Assembly (NCBI GenBank): GCA_964016885.1
Contig: OZ024746.1
Coordinates: 100,796,089-100,860,088 of the forward strand
Reading direction: 5' to 3'
Length of the DNA stretch: 64,000 bases
From: Eledone cirrhosa
Taxonomy: Eukaryota; Mollusca; Cephalopoda; Octopoda; Eledonidae
Shown: in pieces, positions 1 through 18,133 of the stretch
Numbering within the stretch: position 1 is the first letter of the stretch
How the letters are laid out: each line of letters begins with the position of its first letter
Position numbers and translations under genes: made by a program
Notes under the pieces: model-generated
What the model saw: the letters and a program-made list of their open reading frames with translations, nothing else
The model's database searches: none
What the model was told of the DNA's origin: nothing

Positions 1-2780
1 TTAACATACAGTCACACACACATATACTTAACATACAGTCACACACACATATACTTCACATACAGTCACACACACATATACTTAACATACAGTCACACAC
101 ACATATACTTAACATACATTCACACACATATATACTTAACATACAGTCACACACACATATACTTAACATACAGTCACACACATATATACTTAACATACAG
201 TCACACACACATATACTTAACATACATTCACACACACATATACTTAACATACAGTCACACACGTATACTTAACATACAGTCACACACATATATACTTAAC
301 ATACAGTCACACACACGTATACTTAACATACAGTCACACACATATATACTTAACATACAGTCACACACACATATACTTAACATACAGTCACACATATATA
401 TACTTAACATACAGTCACACACACATATACTTAACATACATTCACACACATATATACTTAACATACATTCACACACACATATACTTAACATACAGTCACA
501 CACACATATACTTAACATACAGTCACACACACATATACTTAACATACATTCACACACACATATACTTAACATACAGTCACACACATATACTTAACATGCA
601 GTCACACATATCTATACTTAACATACAGTCACACACATATAAACTTAACATACAGTCACACACATATATACTTAACATACAGTCACACACCCATATACTT
701 AACATACAGTCACACACACATATACTTAACATACATTCACACACATATATACTTAACATACATTCACACACACATATACTTAACATACAGTCACACACAC
801 ATATACTTAACATACATTCACACACACATATACTTAACATACAGTCACACACACATATACTTCACATACAGTCACACACACATATACTTAACATACAGTC
901 ACACACACATATACTTAACATACAGTCACACACACATATACTTAACATACAGTCACACACACATATACTTAACATACAGTCACACACACATATACTTAAC
1001 ATACATTCACACACACATATACTTAACATACAGTCACACACATATATACTTAACATACAGTCACACACACATATACTTAACATACAGTCACACACACATA
1101 TACTTAACATACAGTCACACACACATATACTTAACATACACTCACACACACATATACTTAACATACAGTCACACACACATATACTTAACATACAGTCACA
1201 CACATATATACTTAACATACATTCACACACATATATACTTAACATACATTCACACACACATATACTTAACATACAGTCACACACACATATACTTAACATA
1301 CATTCACACACACATATACTTAACATACAGTCACAGACACCTATACTTAACATACAGTCACACACACATATACTTAACATACAGTCACACACACATATAC
1401 TTAACATACACTCACACACACATATACTTAACATACAGTCACACACATATATACTTAACATACAGTCACACACATATATACTTAACATACATTCACACAC
1501 ATATATACTTAACATACATTCACACACACATATACTTAACATACAGTCACACACATATATACTTAACATACAGTCACACACATATATACTTAACATACAG
1601 TCACACACACATATACTTAACATACAGTCACACACACATATACTTAACATACAGTCACACACGCATATACTTAACATACAGTCACACACACATATACTTA
1701 ACATACATTCACACATATACTTAACATAGAGTCCCACACACATATACTTAACATACAGTCACACACGCATATACTTAACATACAGTCACACACGCATATA
1801 CTTAACATACAGTCGCACACACATATACTTAACATACATTCACACACATATATACTTAACATACATTCACACACACATATACTTAACATACAGTCACACA
1901 CACATATACTTAACATACAGTCACACACACATATACTTAACATACATTCACACACACATATACTTAACATACAGTCACAGACACATATACTTAACATACA
2001 TTCACACACACATATACTTAACATACAGTCACACACACGTATACTTAACATACAGTCACACACACGTATACTTAACATACAGTCACACATATATATACTT
2101 AACATACATTCACACACACATATACTTAACATACAGTCACACACACATATACTTAACATACAGTCACACACACATATACTTAACATACAGTCACACACAT
2201 ATATACTTAACATACAATCACACACACATATACTTAACATACAGTCACACACACATATACTTAACATACAGTCACACACATATATACTTAACATACAGTC
2301 ACACACACATATAATTAACATACATTCACACACATATATACTTAACATACAGTCACACACACATATACTTAACATACAGTCACACACACATATACTTCAC
2401 ATACAGTCACACACACATATACTTAACATACAGTCACACACACATATACTTAACATACATTCACACACATATATACTTAACATACAGTCACACACACATA
2501 TACTTAACATAGAGTCACACACATATATACTTAACATACAGTCACACACACATATACTTAACATACATTCACACACGCATATACTTAACATACAGTCACA
2601 CACGTATACTTAACATACAGTCACACACGTATATACTTAACATACAGTCACACACACGTATACTTAACATACAGTCACACACATATATACTTAACATACA
2701 GTCACACACACATATACTTAACATACAGTCACACACATATATACTTAACATACAGTCACACACACATATACTTAACATAC
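1..2780. repeat. Higher-order block A, copy 1 (4537-bp offset)
   Basis: The succession of variant monomers from position 1 to about 2780 recurs at 4538-7317 with a constant offset of 4537 bp and only scattered single-base changes, for example G at 1815 against A at 6352. The order of rare variants (TTCACATAC at about 55 and 2396, the CATGCAG unit at 595, the shortened TAGAGTCCC unit at 1726) is the same in both. A smaller internal echo links about 1690-2600 with about 3890-4800 at an offset of 2196 bp. Confidence 0.9.
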
Positions 2781-4537
2781 AATCACACACACATATACTT
2801 AACATACAGTCACACACATATATACTTAACATACAGTCACACACATATATACTTAACATACAGTCACACACACAAACACTTAACATACAGTCACACACAT
2901 ATACTTAACATACAGTCACACACATATATACTTAACATACAGTCACACACATATACTTAACATACAGTCACACACATATATACTTAACATACAGTCCCAC
3001 ACATATACTTAACATACAGTCACACACACATATACTTAACATACAGTCACACACACATATACTTAACATACAGTCACACACACATATACTTAACAAACAG
3101 TCACACACATATATACTTAACATACAGTCACACACATATATACTTAACATACAGTCACACACATATACTTAACATACAGTCACACACACATATACTTAAC
3201 ATACAGTCACACACACATATACTTAACATACAGTCACACACACATATACTTAACATACAGTCACACACATATATACTTAACATACAGTCACACACATATA
3301 CTTAACATACAGTCACACACACATATACTTAACATACAGTCACACATATACTTAACATACATTCACACACACATATACTTAACATACAGTCACACACACA
3401 TATACTTAACATATAATCACACACACACATATACTTAACATACAGTCACACACACATATACTTAACATACAGTCACACACACATATACTTAACATACAGT
3501 CACAGACACCTATACTTAACAAACAGTCTCACACACATATACTTAACATACATTCACACACACATATACTTAACATACAGTCACAGACACCTATACTTAA
3601 CATACAGTCACAGACACCTATACTTAACATACAGTCACACACATATATACTTAACATACAGTCACACACACATATACTTAACATACAGTCACACACACGT
3701 ATACTTAACATACAGTCACACACATGTATACTTAACATACAGTCACACACATATATACTTAACATACAGTCACACACACATATACTTAACATACAGTCAC
3801 ACACACATATACTTTACATACAGTCACACACACATATACTTAACATACAGTCACACACGCATATACTTAACATACAGTCACACACACATATACTTAACAT
3901 ACATTCACACATATACTTAACATACAGTCACACACACATATACTTAACATACAGTCCCACACACATATACTTAACATACAGTCACACACGCATATATTTA
4001 ACATACAGTCACACACACATATACTTAACATACATTCACACACATATATACTTAACATACATTCACACACACATATACTTAACATACAGTCACACACACA
4101 TATACTTAACATACAGTCACACACACATATACTTAACATACATTCACACACACATATACTTAACATACAGTCACAGACACATATACTTAACATACATTCA
4201 CACACACATATACTTAACATACAGTCACACACACGTATACTTAACATACAGTCACACACACGTATACTTAACATACAGTCACACACATATATACTTAACA
4301 TACATTCACACACACATATACTTAACATAGAGTCACACACACATATACTTAACATACAGTCACACACACATATACTTAACATACAGTCACACACATATAT
4401 ACTTAACATACAGTCACACACACATATACTTAACATACAGTCACACACACATATACTTAACATACAGTCACACACATATATACTTAACATACAGTCACAC
4501 ACACATATAATTAACATACATTCACACACATATATAC

Positions 4538-7317
4538 TTAACATACAGTCACACACACATATACTTAACATACAGTCACACACACATATACTTCACATAC
4601 AGTCACACACACATATACTTAACATACAGTCACACACACATATACTTAACATACATTCACACACATATATACTTAACATACAGTCACACACACATATACT
4701 TAACATACAGTCACACACATATATACTTAACATACAGTCACACACACATATACTTAACATACATTCACACACACATATACTTAACATACAGTCACACACG
4801 TATACTTAACATACAGTCACACACATATATACTTAACATACAGTCACACACACGTATACTTAACATACAGTCACACACATATATACTTAACATACAGTCA
4901 CACACACATATACTTAACATACAGTCACACATATATATACTTAACATACAGTCACACACACATATACTTAACATACATTCACACACATATATACTTAACA
5001 TACATTCACACACACATATACTTAACATACAGTCACACACACATATACTTAACATACAGTCACACACACATATACTTAACATACATTCACACACACATAT
5101 ACTTAACATACAGTCACACACATATACTTAACATGCAGTCACACATATCTATACTTAACATACAGTCACACACATATAAACTTAACATACAGTCACACAC
5201 ATATATACTTAACATACAGTCACACACCCATATACTTAACATACAGTCACACACACATATACTTAACATACATTCACACACATATATACTTAACATACAT
5301 TCACACACACATATACTTAACATACAGTCACACACACATATACTTAACATACATTCACACACACATATACTTAACATACAGTCACACACACATATACTTC
5401 ACATACAGTCACACACACATATACTTAACATACAGTCACACACACATATACTTAACATACAGTCACACACACATATACTTAACATACAGTCACACACACA
5501 TATACTTAACATACAGTCACACACACATATACTTAACATACATTCACACACACATATACTTAACATACAGTCACACACATATATACTTAACATACAGTCA
5601 CACACACATATACTTAACATACAGTCACACACACATATACTTAACATACAGTCACACACACATATACTTAACATACACTCACACACACATATACTTAACA
5701 TACAGTCACACACACATATACTTAACATACAGTCACACACATATATACTTAACATACATTCACACACATATATACTTAACATACATTCACACACACATAT
5801 ACTTAACATACAGTCACACACACATATACTTAACATACATTCACACACACATATACTTAACATACAGTCACAGACACCTATACTTAACATACAGTCACAC
5901 ACACATATACTTAACATACAGTCACACACACATATACTTAACATACACTCACACACACATATACTTAACATACAGTCACACACATATATACTTAACATAC
6001 AGTCACACACATATATACTTAACATACATTCACACACATATATACTTAACATACATTCACACACACATATACTTAACATACAGTCACACACATATATACT
6101 TAACATACAGTCACACACATATATACTTAACATACAGTCACACACACATATACTTAACATACAGTCACACACACATATACTTAACATACAGTCACACACG
6201 CATATACTTAACATACAGTCACACACACATATACTTAACATACATTCACACATATACTTAACATAGAGTCCCACACACATATACTTAACATACAGTCACA
6301 CACGCATATACTTAACATACAGTCACACACGCATATACTTAACATACAGTCACACACACATATACTTAACATACATTCACACACATATATACTTAACATA
6401 CATTCACACACACATATACTTAACATACAGTCACACACACATATACTTAACATACAGTCACACACACATATACTTAACATACATTCACACACACATATAC
6501 TTAACATACAGTCACAGACACATATACTTAACATACATTCACACACACATATACTTAACATACAGTCACACACACGTATACTTAACATACAGTCACACAC
6601 ACGTATACTTAACATACAGTCACACATATATATACTTAACATACATTCACACACACATATACTTAACATACAGTCACACACACATATACTTAACATACAG
6701 TCACACACACATATACTTAACATACAGTCACACACATATATACTTAACATACAATCACACACACATATACTTAACATACAGTCACACACACATATACTTA
6801 ACATACAGTCACACACATATATACTTAACATACAGTCACACACACATATAATTAACATACATTCACACACATATATACTTAACATACAGTCACACACACA
6901 TATACTTAACATACAGTCACACACACATATACTTCACATACAGTCACACACACATATACTTAACATACAGTCACACACACATATACTTAACATACATTCA
7001 CACACATATATACTTAACATACAGTCACACACACATATACTTAACATAGAGTCACACACATATATACTTAACATACAGTCACACACACATATACTTAACA
7101 TACATTCACACACGCATATACTTAACATACAGTCACACACGTATACTTAACATACAGTCACACACGTATATACTTAACATACAGTCACACACACGTATAC
7201 TTAACATACAGTCACACACATATATACTTAACATACAGTCACACACACATATACTTAACATACAGTCACACACATATATACTTAACATACAGTCACACAC
7301 ACATATACTTAACATAC
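4538..7317. repeat. Higher-order block A, copy 2 (4537-bp offset)
   Basis: Second copy of block A. Every indel and rare variant monomer keeps register with 1-2780 at +4537. The match is lost where 2780 reads CAATCAC and 7317 reads CATTCAC. Near-identity over about 2.8 kb in a fast-evolving repeat implies recent segmental duplication or homogenisation. Confidence 0.9.
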
Positions 7318-10300
7318 ATTCACACACATATATACTTAACATACAGTCACACACACATATACCTAACATACAGTCACACACATATATTCTTAACATACAG
7401 TCACACACACATATACTTAACATACATTCACACACATATATACTTAACATACATTCACACACACATATACTTAACATACAGTCACACACACATATACTTA
7501 ACATACAGTCACACACACATATACTTAACATACAGTCACACACACATATACTTAACATACAGTCACACACACATATACTTAACATACATTCACACACACA
7601 TATACTTAACATACATTCACACACACATATACTTAACATACAGTCACACACACATATACTTCACATACAGTCACACACACATATACTTAACATACAGTCA
7701 CACACACATATACTTAACATACAGTCACACACACATATACTTAACATACAGTCACACATATACTTAACATACAGTCACACACACATATACTTAACATACA
7801 GTCACACACACATATACTTAACATACATTCACACACACATATACTTAACATACAGTCACAGACACCTATACTTAACATACAGTCACACACATATATACTT
7901 AACATACAGTCACACACACATATACTTAACATACAGTCACACACACATATACTTAACATACAGTCACACACACATATACTTAACATACACTCACACACAC
8001 ATATACTTAACATACAGTCACACACACATATACTTAACATACAGTCACACACATATATACTTAACATACATTCACACACATATTTACTTAACATACATTC
8101 ACACACACATATACTTAACATGCAGTCACACACACATATACTTAACATACATTCACACACACATATACTTAACATACAGTCACACACGTATACTTAACAT
8201 ACAGTCACACACGTATATACTTAACATACAGTCACACACACATATACTTAACATACAGTCACACACATATATACTTAACATACAGTCACACACACATATA
8301 CTTAACATACAGTCACACACATATATACTTAACATACAATCACACACACATATTCTTAACATACAGTCACACACACATATACTTAACATACAGTCACACA
8401 CATATATACTTAACATACAGTCACACACACATATAATTAACATACATTCACACACATATATACTTAACATACAGTCACACACACATATACTTAACATACA
8501 GTCACACACACATATACTTCACATACAGTCACACACACATATACTTAACATACAGTCACACACACATATACTTAACATACATTCACACACATATATACTT
8601 AACATACAGTCACACACACATATACTTAACATAGAGTCACACACATATATACTTAACATACAGTCACACACACATATACTTAACATACATTCACACACAC
8701 ATATACTTAACATACAGTCACACACGTATACTTAACATACAGTCACACACGTATATACTTAACATACAGTCACACACACGTATACTTAACATACAGTCAC
8801 ACACATATATACTTAACATACAGTCACACACACATATACTTAACATACAGTCACACACATATATACTTAACATACAGTCACACACACATATACTTAACAT
8901 ACATTCACACACATATATACTTAACATACAGTCACACACACATATACCTAACATACAGTCACACACATATATTCTTAACATACAGTCACACACACATATA
9001 CTTAACATACATTCACACACATATATACTTAACATACATTCACACACACATATACTTAACATACAGTCACACACACATATACTTAACATACATTCACACA
9101 CACATATACTTAACATACATTCACACACACATATACTTAACATACAGTCACACACACATATACTTCACATACAGTCACACACACATATACTTAACATACA
9201 GTCACACACACATATACTTAACATACAGTCACACACACATATACTTAACATACAGTAACACATATACTTAACATACAGTCACACACACATATACTTAACA
9301 TACAGTCACACACACATATACTTAACATACATTCACACATACATATACTTAACATACAGTCACAGACACCTATACTTAACATACAGTCACACACATATAT
9401 ACTTAACATACAGTCACACACACATATACTTAACATACAGTCACACACACATATACTTAACATAGAGTCACACACACATATACTTAACATACACTCACAC
9501 ACACATATACTTAACATACAGTCACACACACATATACTTAACATACAGTCACACACATATATACTTAACATACATTCACACACATATTTACTTAACATAC
9601 ATTCACACACACATATACTTAACATGCAGTCACACACACATATACTTAACATACATTCACACACACATATACTTAACATACAGTCACACACGTATACTTA
9701 ACATACAGTCACACACGTATATACTTAACATACAGTCACACACACGTATACTTAACATACAGTCACACACATATATACTTAACATACAGTCACACACACA
9801 TATACTTAACATACAGTCACACACATATATACTTAACATACAGTCACACACACATATACTTAACATACAGTCACACACATATATTCTTAACATACAGTCA
9901 CACACACATATACTTAACATACATTCACACACATATATACTTAACATACATTCACACACACATATACTTAACATACATTCACACACATATATACTTAACA
10001 TACAGTCACACACACATATACTTAACATACAGTCACACACATATATTCTTAACATACAGTCACACACACATATACTTAACATACATTCACACACATATAT
10101 ACTTAACATACATTCACACACACATATACTTAACATACAGTCACACACACATATACTTAACATACAGTCACACACACATATACTTAACATACATTCACAC
10201 ACACATATACTTAACATACAGTCACACACACATATACTTAACATGCAGTCACACATATCTATACTTAACATACAGTCACACACATATATACTTAACATGC

Positions 10301-11810
10301 AGTCACACATATCTATACTTAACATACAGTCACACACATATATACTTAACATACAGTCACACACATATATACTTAACATGCAGTCACACATATCTATACT
10401 TAACATACAGTCACACACATATATACTTAACATACAGTCACACACACATATACTTAACATACATTCACACACATATATACTTAACATACAGTCACACACC
10501 CATATACTTAACATACATTCACACACATATATACTTAACATACATTCACACACACATATACTTAACATACATTCACACACACATATACTTAACATACAGT
10601 CACACACACATACACTTAACATACAGTCACACACACATATACTTAACATACAGTCACACACACATATACTTAACATACAGTCACACACACATATACTTAA
10701 CATACTTTCACACACACATATACTTAACATACAGTCCCAGACACCTATACTTAACATACATTCACACACACATATACTTAACATACATTCACACACACAT
10801 ATACTTAACATACAGTCACACACACATACACTTAACATACAGTCACACACACATACACTTAACATACAGTCACACACACATATACTTAACATACAGTCAC
10901 ACACACATATACTTAACATACAGTCACACACACATATACTTAACATACAGTCACACACACATATACTTAACATACAGTCACACACATATATACTTAACAT
11001 ACATTCACACACATATTTACTTAACATACATTCACACACACATATACTTAACATACAGTCACACATATACTTAACATACATTCACACACACATATACTTA
11101 ACATACAGTCACACACATATATACTTCACATACATTCACACACACATATACTTAACATACAGTCACACACACATATACTTAACATACAGTCACACACACA
11201 TATACTTAACATACATTCACACACACATATACTTAACATACAGTCACAGACACATATACTTAACATACATTCACACACACATATACTTAACATGCAGTCA
11301 CACACACGTATACTTAACATACAGTCACACACACGTATACTTAACATACAGTCACACACATATATACTTAACATACATTCACACACACATATACTTAACA
11401 TAGAGTCACACACACATATACTTAACATACAGTCACACACACATATACTTAACATACAGTCACACACATATATACTTAACATACAGTCACACACACATAT
11501 ACTTAACATACAGTCACACACACATATACTTAACATACAGTCACACACATATATACTTAACATACAGTCACACACACATATAATTAACATACATTCACAC
11601 ACATATATACTTAACATACAGTCACACACACATATACTTAACATACAGTCACACACACATATACTTAACATACATTCACACACATATATACTTAACATAC
11701 ATTCACACACACATATACTTAACATACAGTCACACACATATATACTTAACATACAGTCACACACACATATACTTAACATACATTCACACACGCATATACT
11801 TAACATACAG
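7133..11810. repeat. Higher-order block B, copy 1 (4678-bp unit)
   Basis: This stretch is followed directly by a second copy starting at 11811, an offset of 4678 bp. Landmarks in the same order are the shortened ACGTATAC units near 7140, the CATATACCTAAC unit near 7363, the CATATTTACTTAAC unit near 8088, the TAACACATATAC unit near 9255, and a run of CATGCAGTCACACATATCTATAC units at 10240-10400. It overlaps the tail of block A copy 2. Confidence 0.9.
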
Positions 11811-14800
11811 TCACACACGTATACTTAACATACAGTCACACACGTATATACTTAACATACAGTCACACACACGTATACTTAACATACAGTCACACACATA
11901 TATACTTAACATACAGTCACACACACATATACTTAACATACAGTCACACACATATATACTTAACATACAGTCACACACACATATACTTAACATACATTCA
12001 CACACATATATACTTAACATACAGTCACACACACATATACCTAACATACAGTCACACACATATATTCTTAACATACAGTCACACACACATATACTTAACA
12101 TACATTCACACACATATATACTTAACATACATTCACACACACATATACTTAACATACAGTCACACACACATATACTTAACATACAGTCACACACACATAT
12201 ACTTAACATACAGTCACACACACATATACTTAACATACAGTCACACACACATATACTTAACATACATTCACACACACATATACTTAACATACATTCACAC
12301 ACACATATACTTAACATACAGTCACACACACATATACTTCACATACAGTCACACACACATATACTTAACATACAGTCACACACACATATACTTAACATAC
12401 AGTCACACACACATATACTTAACATACAGTCACACATATACTTAACATACAGTCACACACACATATACTTAACATACAGTCACACACACATATACTTAAC
12501 ATACATTCACACACACATATACTTAACATACAGTCACAGACACCTATACTTAACATACAGTCACACACATATATACTTAACATACAGTCACACACACATA
12601 TACTTAACATACAGTCACACACACATATACTTAACATACAGTCACACACACATATACTTAACATACACTCACACACACATATACTTAACATACAGTCACA
12701 CACACATATACTTAACATACAGTCACACACATATATACTTAACATACATTCACACACATATTTACTTAACATACATTCACACACACATATACTTAACATG
12801 CAGTCACACACACATATACTTAACATACATTCACACACACATATACTTAACATACAGTCACACACGTATACTTAACATACAGTCACACACGTATATACTT
12901 AACATACAGTCACACACACATATACTTAACATACAGTCACACACATATATACTTAACATACAGTCACACACACATATACTTAACATACAGTCACACACAT
13001 ATATACTTAACATACAATCACACACACATATTCTTAACATACAGTCACACACACATATACTTAACATACAGTCACACACATATATACTTAACATACAGTC
13101 ACACACACATATAATTAACATACATTCACACACATATATACTTAACATACAGTCACACACACATATACTTAACATACAGTCACACACACATATACTTCAC
13201 ATACAGTCACACACACATATACTTAACATACAGTCACACACACATATACTTAACATACATTCACACACATATATACTTAACATACAGTCACACACACATA
13301 TACTTAACATAGAGTCACACACATATATACTTAACATACAGTCACACACACATATACTTAACATACATTCACACACACATATACTTAACATACAGTCACA
13401 CACGTATACTTAACATACAGTCACACACGTATATACTTAACATACAGTCACACACACGTATACTTAACATACAGTCACACACATATATACTTAACATACA
13501 GTCACACACACATATACTTAACATACAGTCACACACATATATACTTAACATACAGTCACACACACATATACTTAACATACATTCACACACATATATACTT
13601 AACATACAGTCACACACACATATACCTAACATACAGTCACACACATATATTCTTAACATACAGTCACACACACATATACTTAACATACATTCACACACAT
13701 ATATACTTAACATACATTCACACACACATATACTTAACATACAGTCACACACACATATACTTAACATACATTCACACACACATATACTTAACATACATTC
13801 ACACACACATATACTTAACATACAGTCACACACACATATACTTCACATACAGTCACACACACATATACTTAACATACAGTCACACACACATATACTTAAC
13901 ATACAGTCACACACACATATACTTAACATACAGTAACACATATACTTAACATACAGTCACACACACATATACTTAACATACAGTCACACACACATATACT
14001 TAACATACATTCACACATACATATACTTAACATACAGTCACAGACACCTATACTTAACATACAGTCACACACATATATACTTAACATACAGTCACACACA
14101 CATATACTTAACATACAGTCACACACACATATACTTAACATAGAGTCACACACACATATACTTAACATACACTCACACACACATATACTTAACATACAGT
14201 CACACACACATATACTTAACATACAGTCACACACATATATACTTAACATACATTCACACACATATTTACTTAACATACATTCACACACACATATACTTAA
14301 CATGCAGTCACACACACATATACTTAACATACATTCACACACACATATACTTAACATACAGTCACACACGTATACTTAACATACAGTCACACACGTATAT
14401 ACTTAACATACAGTCACACACACGTATACTTAACATACAGTCACACACATATATACTTAACATACAGTCACACACACATATACTTAACATACAGTCACAC
14501 ACATATATACTTAACATACAGTCACACACACATATACTTAACATACAGTCACACACATATATTCTTAACATACAGTCACACACACATATACTTAACATAC
14601 ATTCACACACATATATACTTAACATACATTCACACACACATATACTTAACATACATTCACACACATATATACTTAACATACAGTCACACACACATATACT
14701 TAACATACAGTCACACACATATATTCTTAACATACAGTCACACACACATATACTTAACATACATTCACACACATATATACTTAACATACATTCACACACA

Positions 14801-16640
14801 CATATACTTAACATACAGTCACACACACATATACTTAACATACAGTCACACACACATATACTTAACATACATTCACACACACATATACTTAACATACAGT
14901 CACACACACATATACTTAACATGCAGTCACACATATCTATACTTAACATACAGTCACACACATATATACTTAACATACAGTCACACACATATATACTTAA
15001 CATGCAGTCACACATATCTATACTTAACATACAGTCACACACATATATACTTAACATACAGTCACACACATATATACTTAACATGCAGTCACACATATCT
15101 ATACTTAACATACAGTCACACACATATATACTTAACATACAGTCACACACACATATACTTAACATACATTCACACACATATATACTTAACATACAGTCAC
15201 ACACCCATATACTTAACATACATTCACACACATATATACTTAACATACATTCACACACACATATACTTAACATACATTCACACACACATATACTTAACAT
15301 ACAGTCACACACACATACACTTAACATACAGTCACACACACATATACTTAACATACAGTCACACACACATATACTTAACATACAGTCACACACACATATA
15401 CTTAACATACTTTCACACACACATATACTTAACATACAGTCCCAGACACCTATACTTAACATACATTCACACACACATATACTTAACATACATTCACACA
15501 CACATATACTTAACATACAGTCACACACACATACACTTAACATACAGTCACACACACATACACTTAACATACAGTCACACACACATATACTTAACATACA
15601 GTCACACACACATATACTTAACATACAGTCACACACACATATACTTAACATACAGTCACACACACATATACTTAACATACAGTCACACACATATATACTT
15701 AACATACATTCACACACATATTTACTTAACATACATTCACACACACATATACTTAACATACAGTCACACATATACTTAACATACATTCACACACACATAT
15801 ACTTAACATACAGTCACACACATATATACTTCACATACATTCACACACACATATACTTAACATACAGTCACACACACATATACTTAACATACAGTCACAC
15901 ACACATATACTTAACATACATTCACACACACATATACTTAACATACAGTCACAGACACATATACTTAACATACATTCACACACACATATACTTAACATGC
16001 AGTCACACACACGTATACTTAACATACAGTCACACACACGTATACTTAACATACAGTCACACACATATATACTTAACATACATTCACACACACATATACT
16101 TAACATAGAGTCACACACACATATACTTAACATACAGTCACACACACATATACTTAACATACAGTCACACACATATATACTTAACATACAGTCACACACA
16201 CATATACTTAACATACAGTCACACACACATATACTTAACATACAGTCACACACATATATACTTAACATACAGTCAGACACACATATAATTAACATACATT
16301 CACACACATATATACTTAACATACAGTCACACACACATATACTTAACATACAGTCACACACACATATACTTAACATACATTCACACACATATATACTTAA
16401 CATACATTCACACACACATATACTTAACATACAGTCACACACACATATACTTAACATACAGTCACACACACATATACTTAACATACATTCACACACACAT
16501 ATACTTAACATACAGTCACAGACACATATACTTAACATACATTCACACACACATATACTTAACATACAGTCACACACACGTATACTTAACATACAGTCAC
16601 ACACACGTATACTTAACATACAGTCACACACGTATACTTA
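11811..16640. repeat. Higher-order block B, copy 2
   Basis: Tandem copy of 7133-11810. The offset is 4678 bp to about 15000 and 4705 bp after one extra 27-bp monomer was gained in the CATGCAG/ATATCTATAC cluster (14920-15100). The block then runs into a longer version of its last section. One monomer here carries a unique AGACAC change (near 16276). Confidence 0.88.
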
Positions 16641-18133
16641 ACATACAGTCACACACATATATATTTAACATACAGTCACACACACGTATACTTAACATAC
16701 AGTCACACACATATATACTTAACATACAGTCACACACACATATACTTAACATACAATCACACACATATATACTTAACATACAGTCACACACACATATACT
16801 TAACATACATTCACACACATATATACTTAACATACAGTCACACACACATATACTTAACATACAGTCACACACATATATACTTAACATACAGTCACACACA
16901 CATATACTTAACATACATTCACACACATATATACTTAATATACATTCACACACACATATACTTAACATACAGTCACACACACATATACTTCACATACAGT
17001 CACACACACATATACTTAACATACAGTCACACACACATATACTTAACATACATTCACACACATATATACTTAACATACATTCACACACACATATACTTAA
17101 CATACAGTCACACACACATATACTTAACATACATTCACACACACATATACTTAACATACAGTCACACACACATATACTTCACATACAGTCACACACACAT
17201 ATACTTAACATACAGTCACACACACATATACTTAACATACAGTCACACACACATATACTTAACATACAGTCACACACACATATACTTAACATACAGTCAC
17301 ACACACATATACTTAACATACATTCACACACACATATACTTAACATACATTCACACACACATATACTTAACATACAGTCACACACATATATACTTAACAT
17401 ACAGTCACACACACATATACTTAACATACAGTCACACACACATATACTTAACATACAGTCACACACACATATACTTAACATACAGTCACACACACATATA
17501 CTTAACATACACTCACACACACATATACTTAACATACAGTCACACACACATATACTTAACATACAGTCACACACATATATACTTAACATACATTCACACA
17601 CATATATACTTAACATACATTCACACACACATATACTTAACATACAGTCACACACACATATACTTAACATACAGTCACACACACATATACTTAACATACA
17701 TTCACAGACACCTATACTTAACATACAGTCACAGACACCTATACTTAACATACAGTCACACACACATATACTTAACATACAGTCACACACACATATACTT
17801 AACATACAGTCACACACATATATACTTAACATACAGTCACACACACATATAATTAACATACATTCACACACATATATACTTAACATACAGTCACACACAC
17901 ATATACTTAACATACAGTCACACACACATATACTTCACATACAGTCACACACACATATACTTAACATACAGTCACACACACATATACTTAACATACATTC
18001 ACACACATATATACTTAACATACAGTCACACACACATATACTTAACATAGAGTCACACACATATATACTTAACATACAGTCACACACACATATACTTAAC
18101 ATACATTCACACACGCATATACTTAACATACAG

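Noticed and set aside
596..1729. Long plus-strand ORF of 9-residue repeats (and similar ones up to about 800 codons, for example 27390-29816, and on the minus strand)
   Set aside because: They arise because the 27-bp monomer is a multiple of 3 and lacks stops. Frames break exactly where a monomer loses a dinucleotide, and both strands are open. No start context, splice sites or non-repeat domain.
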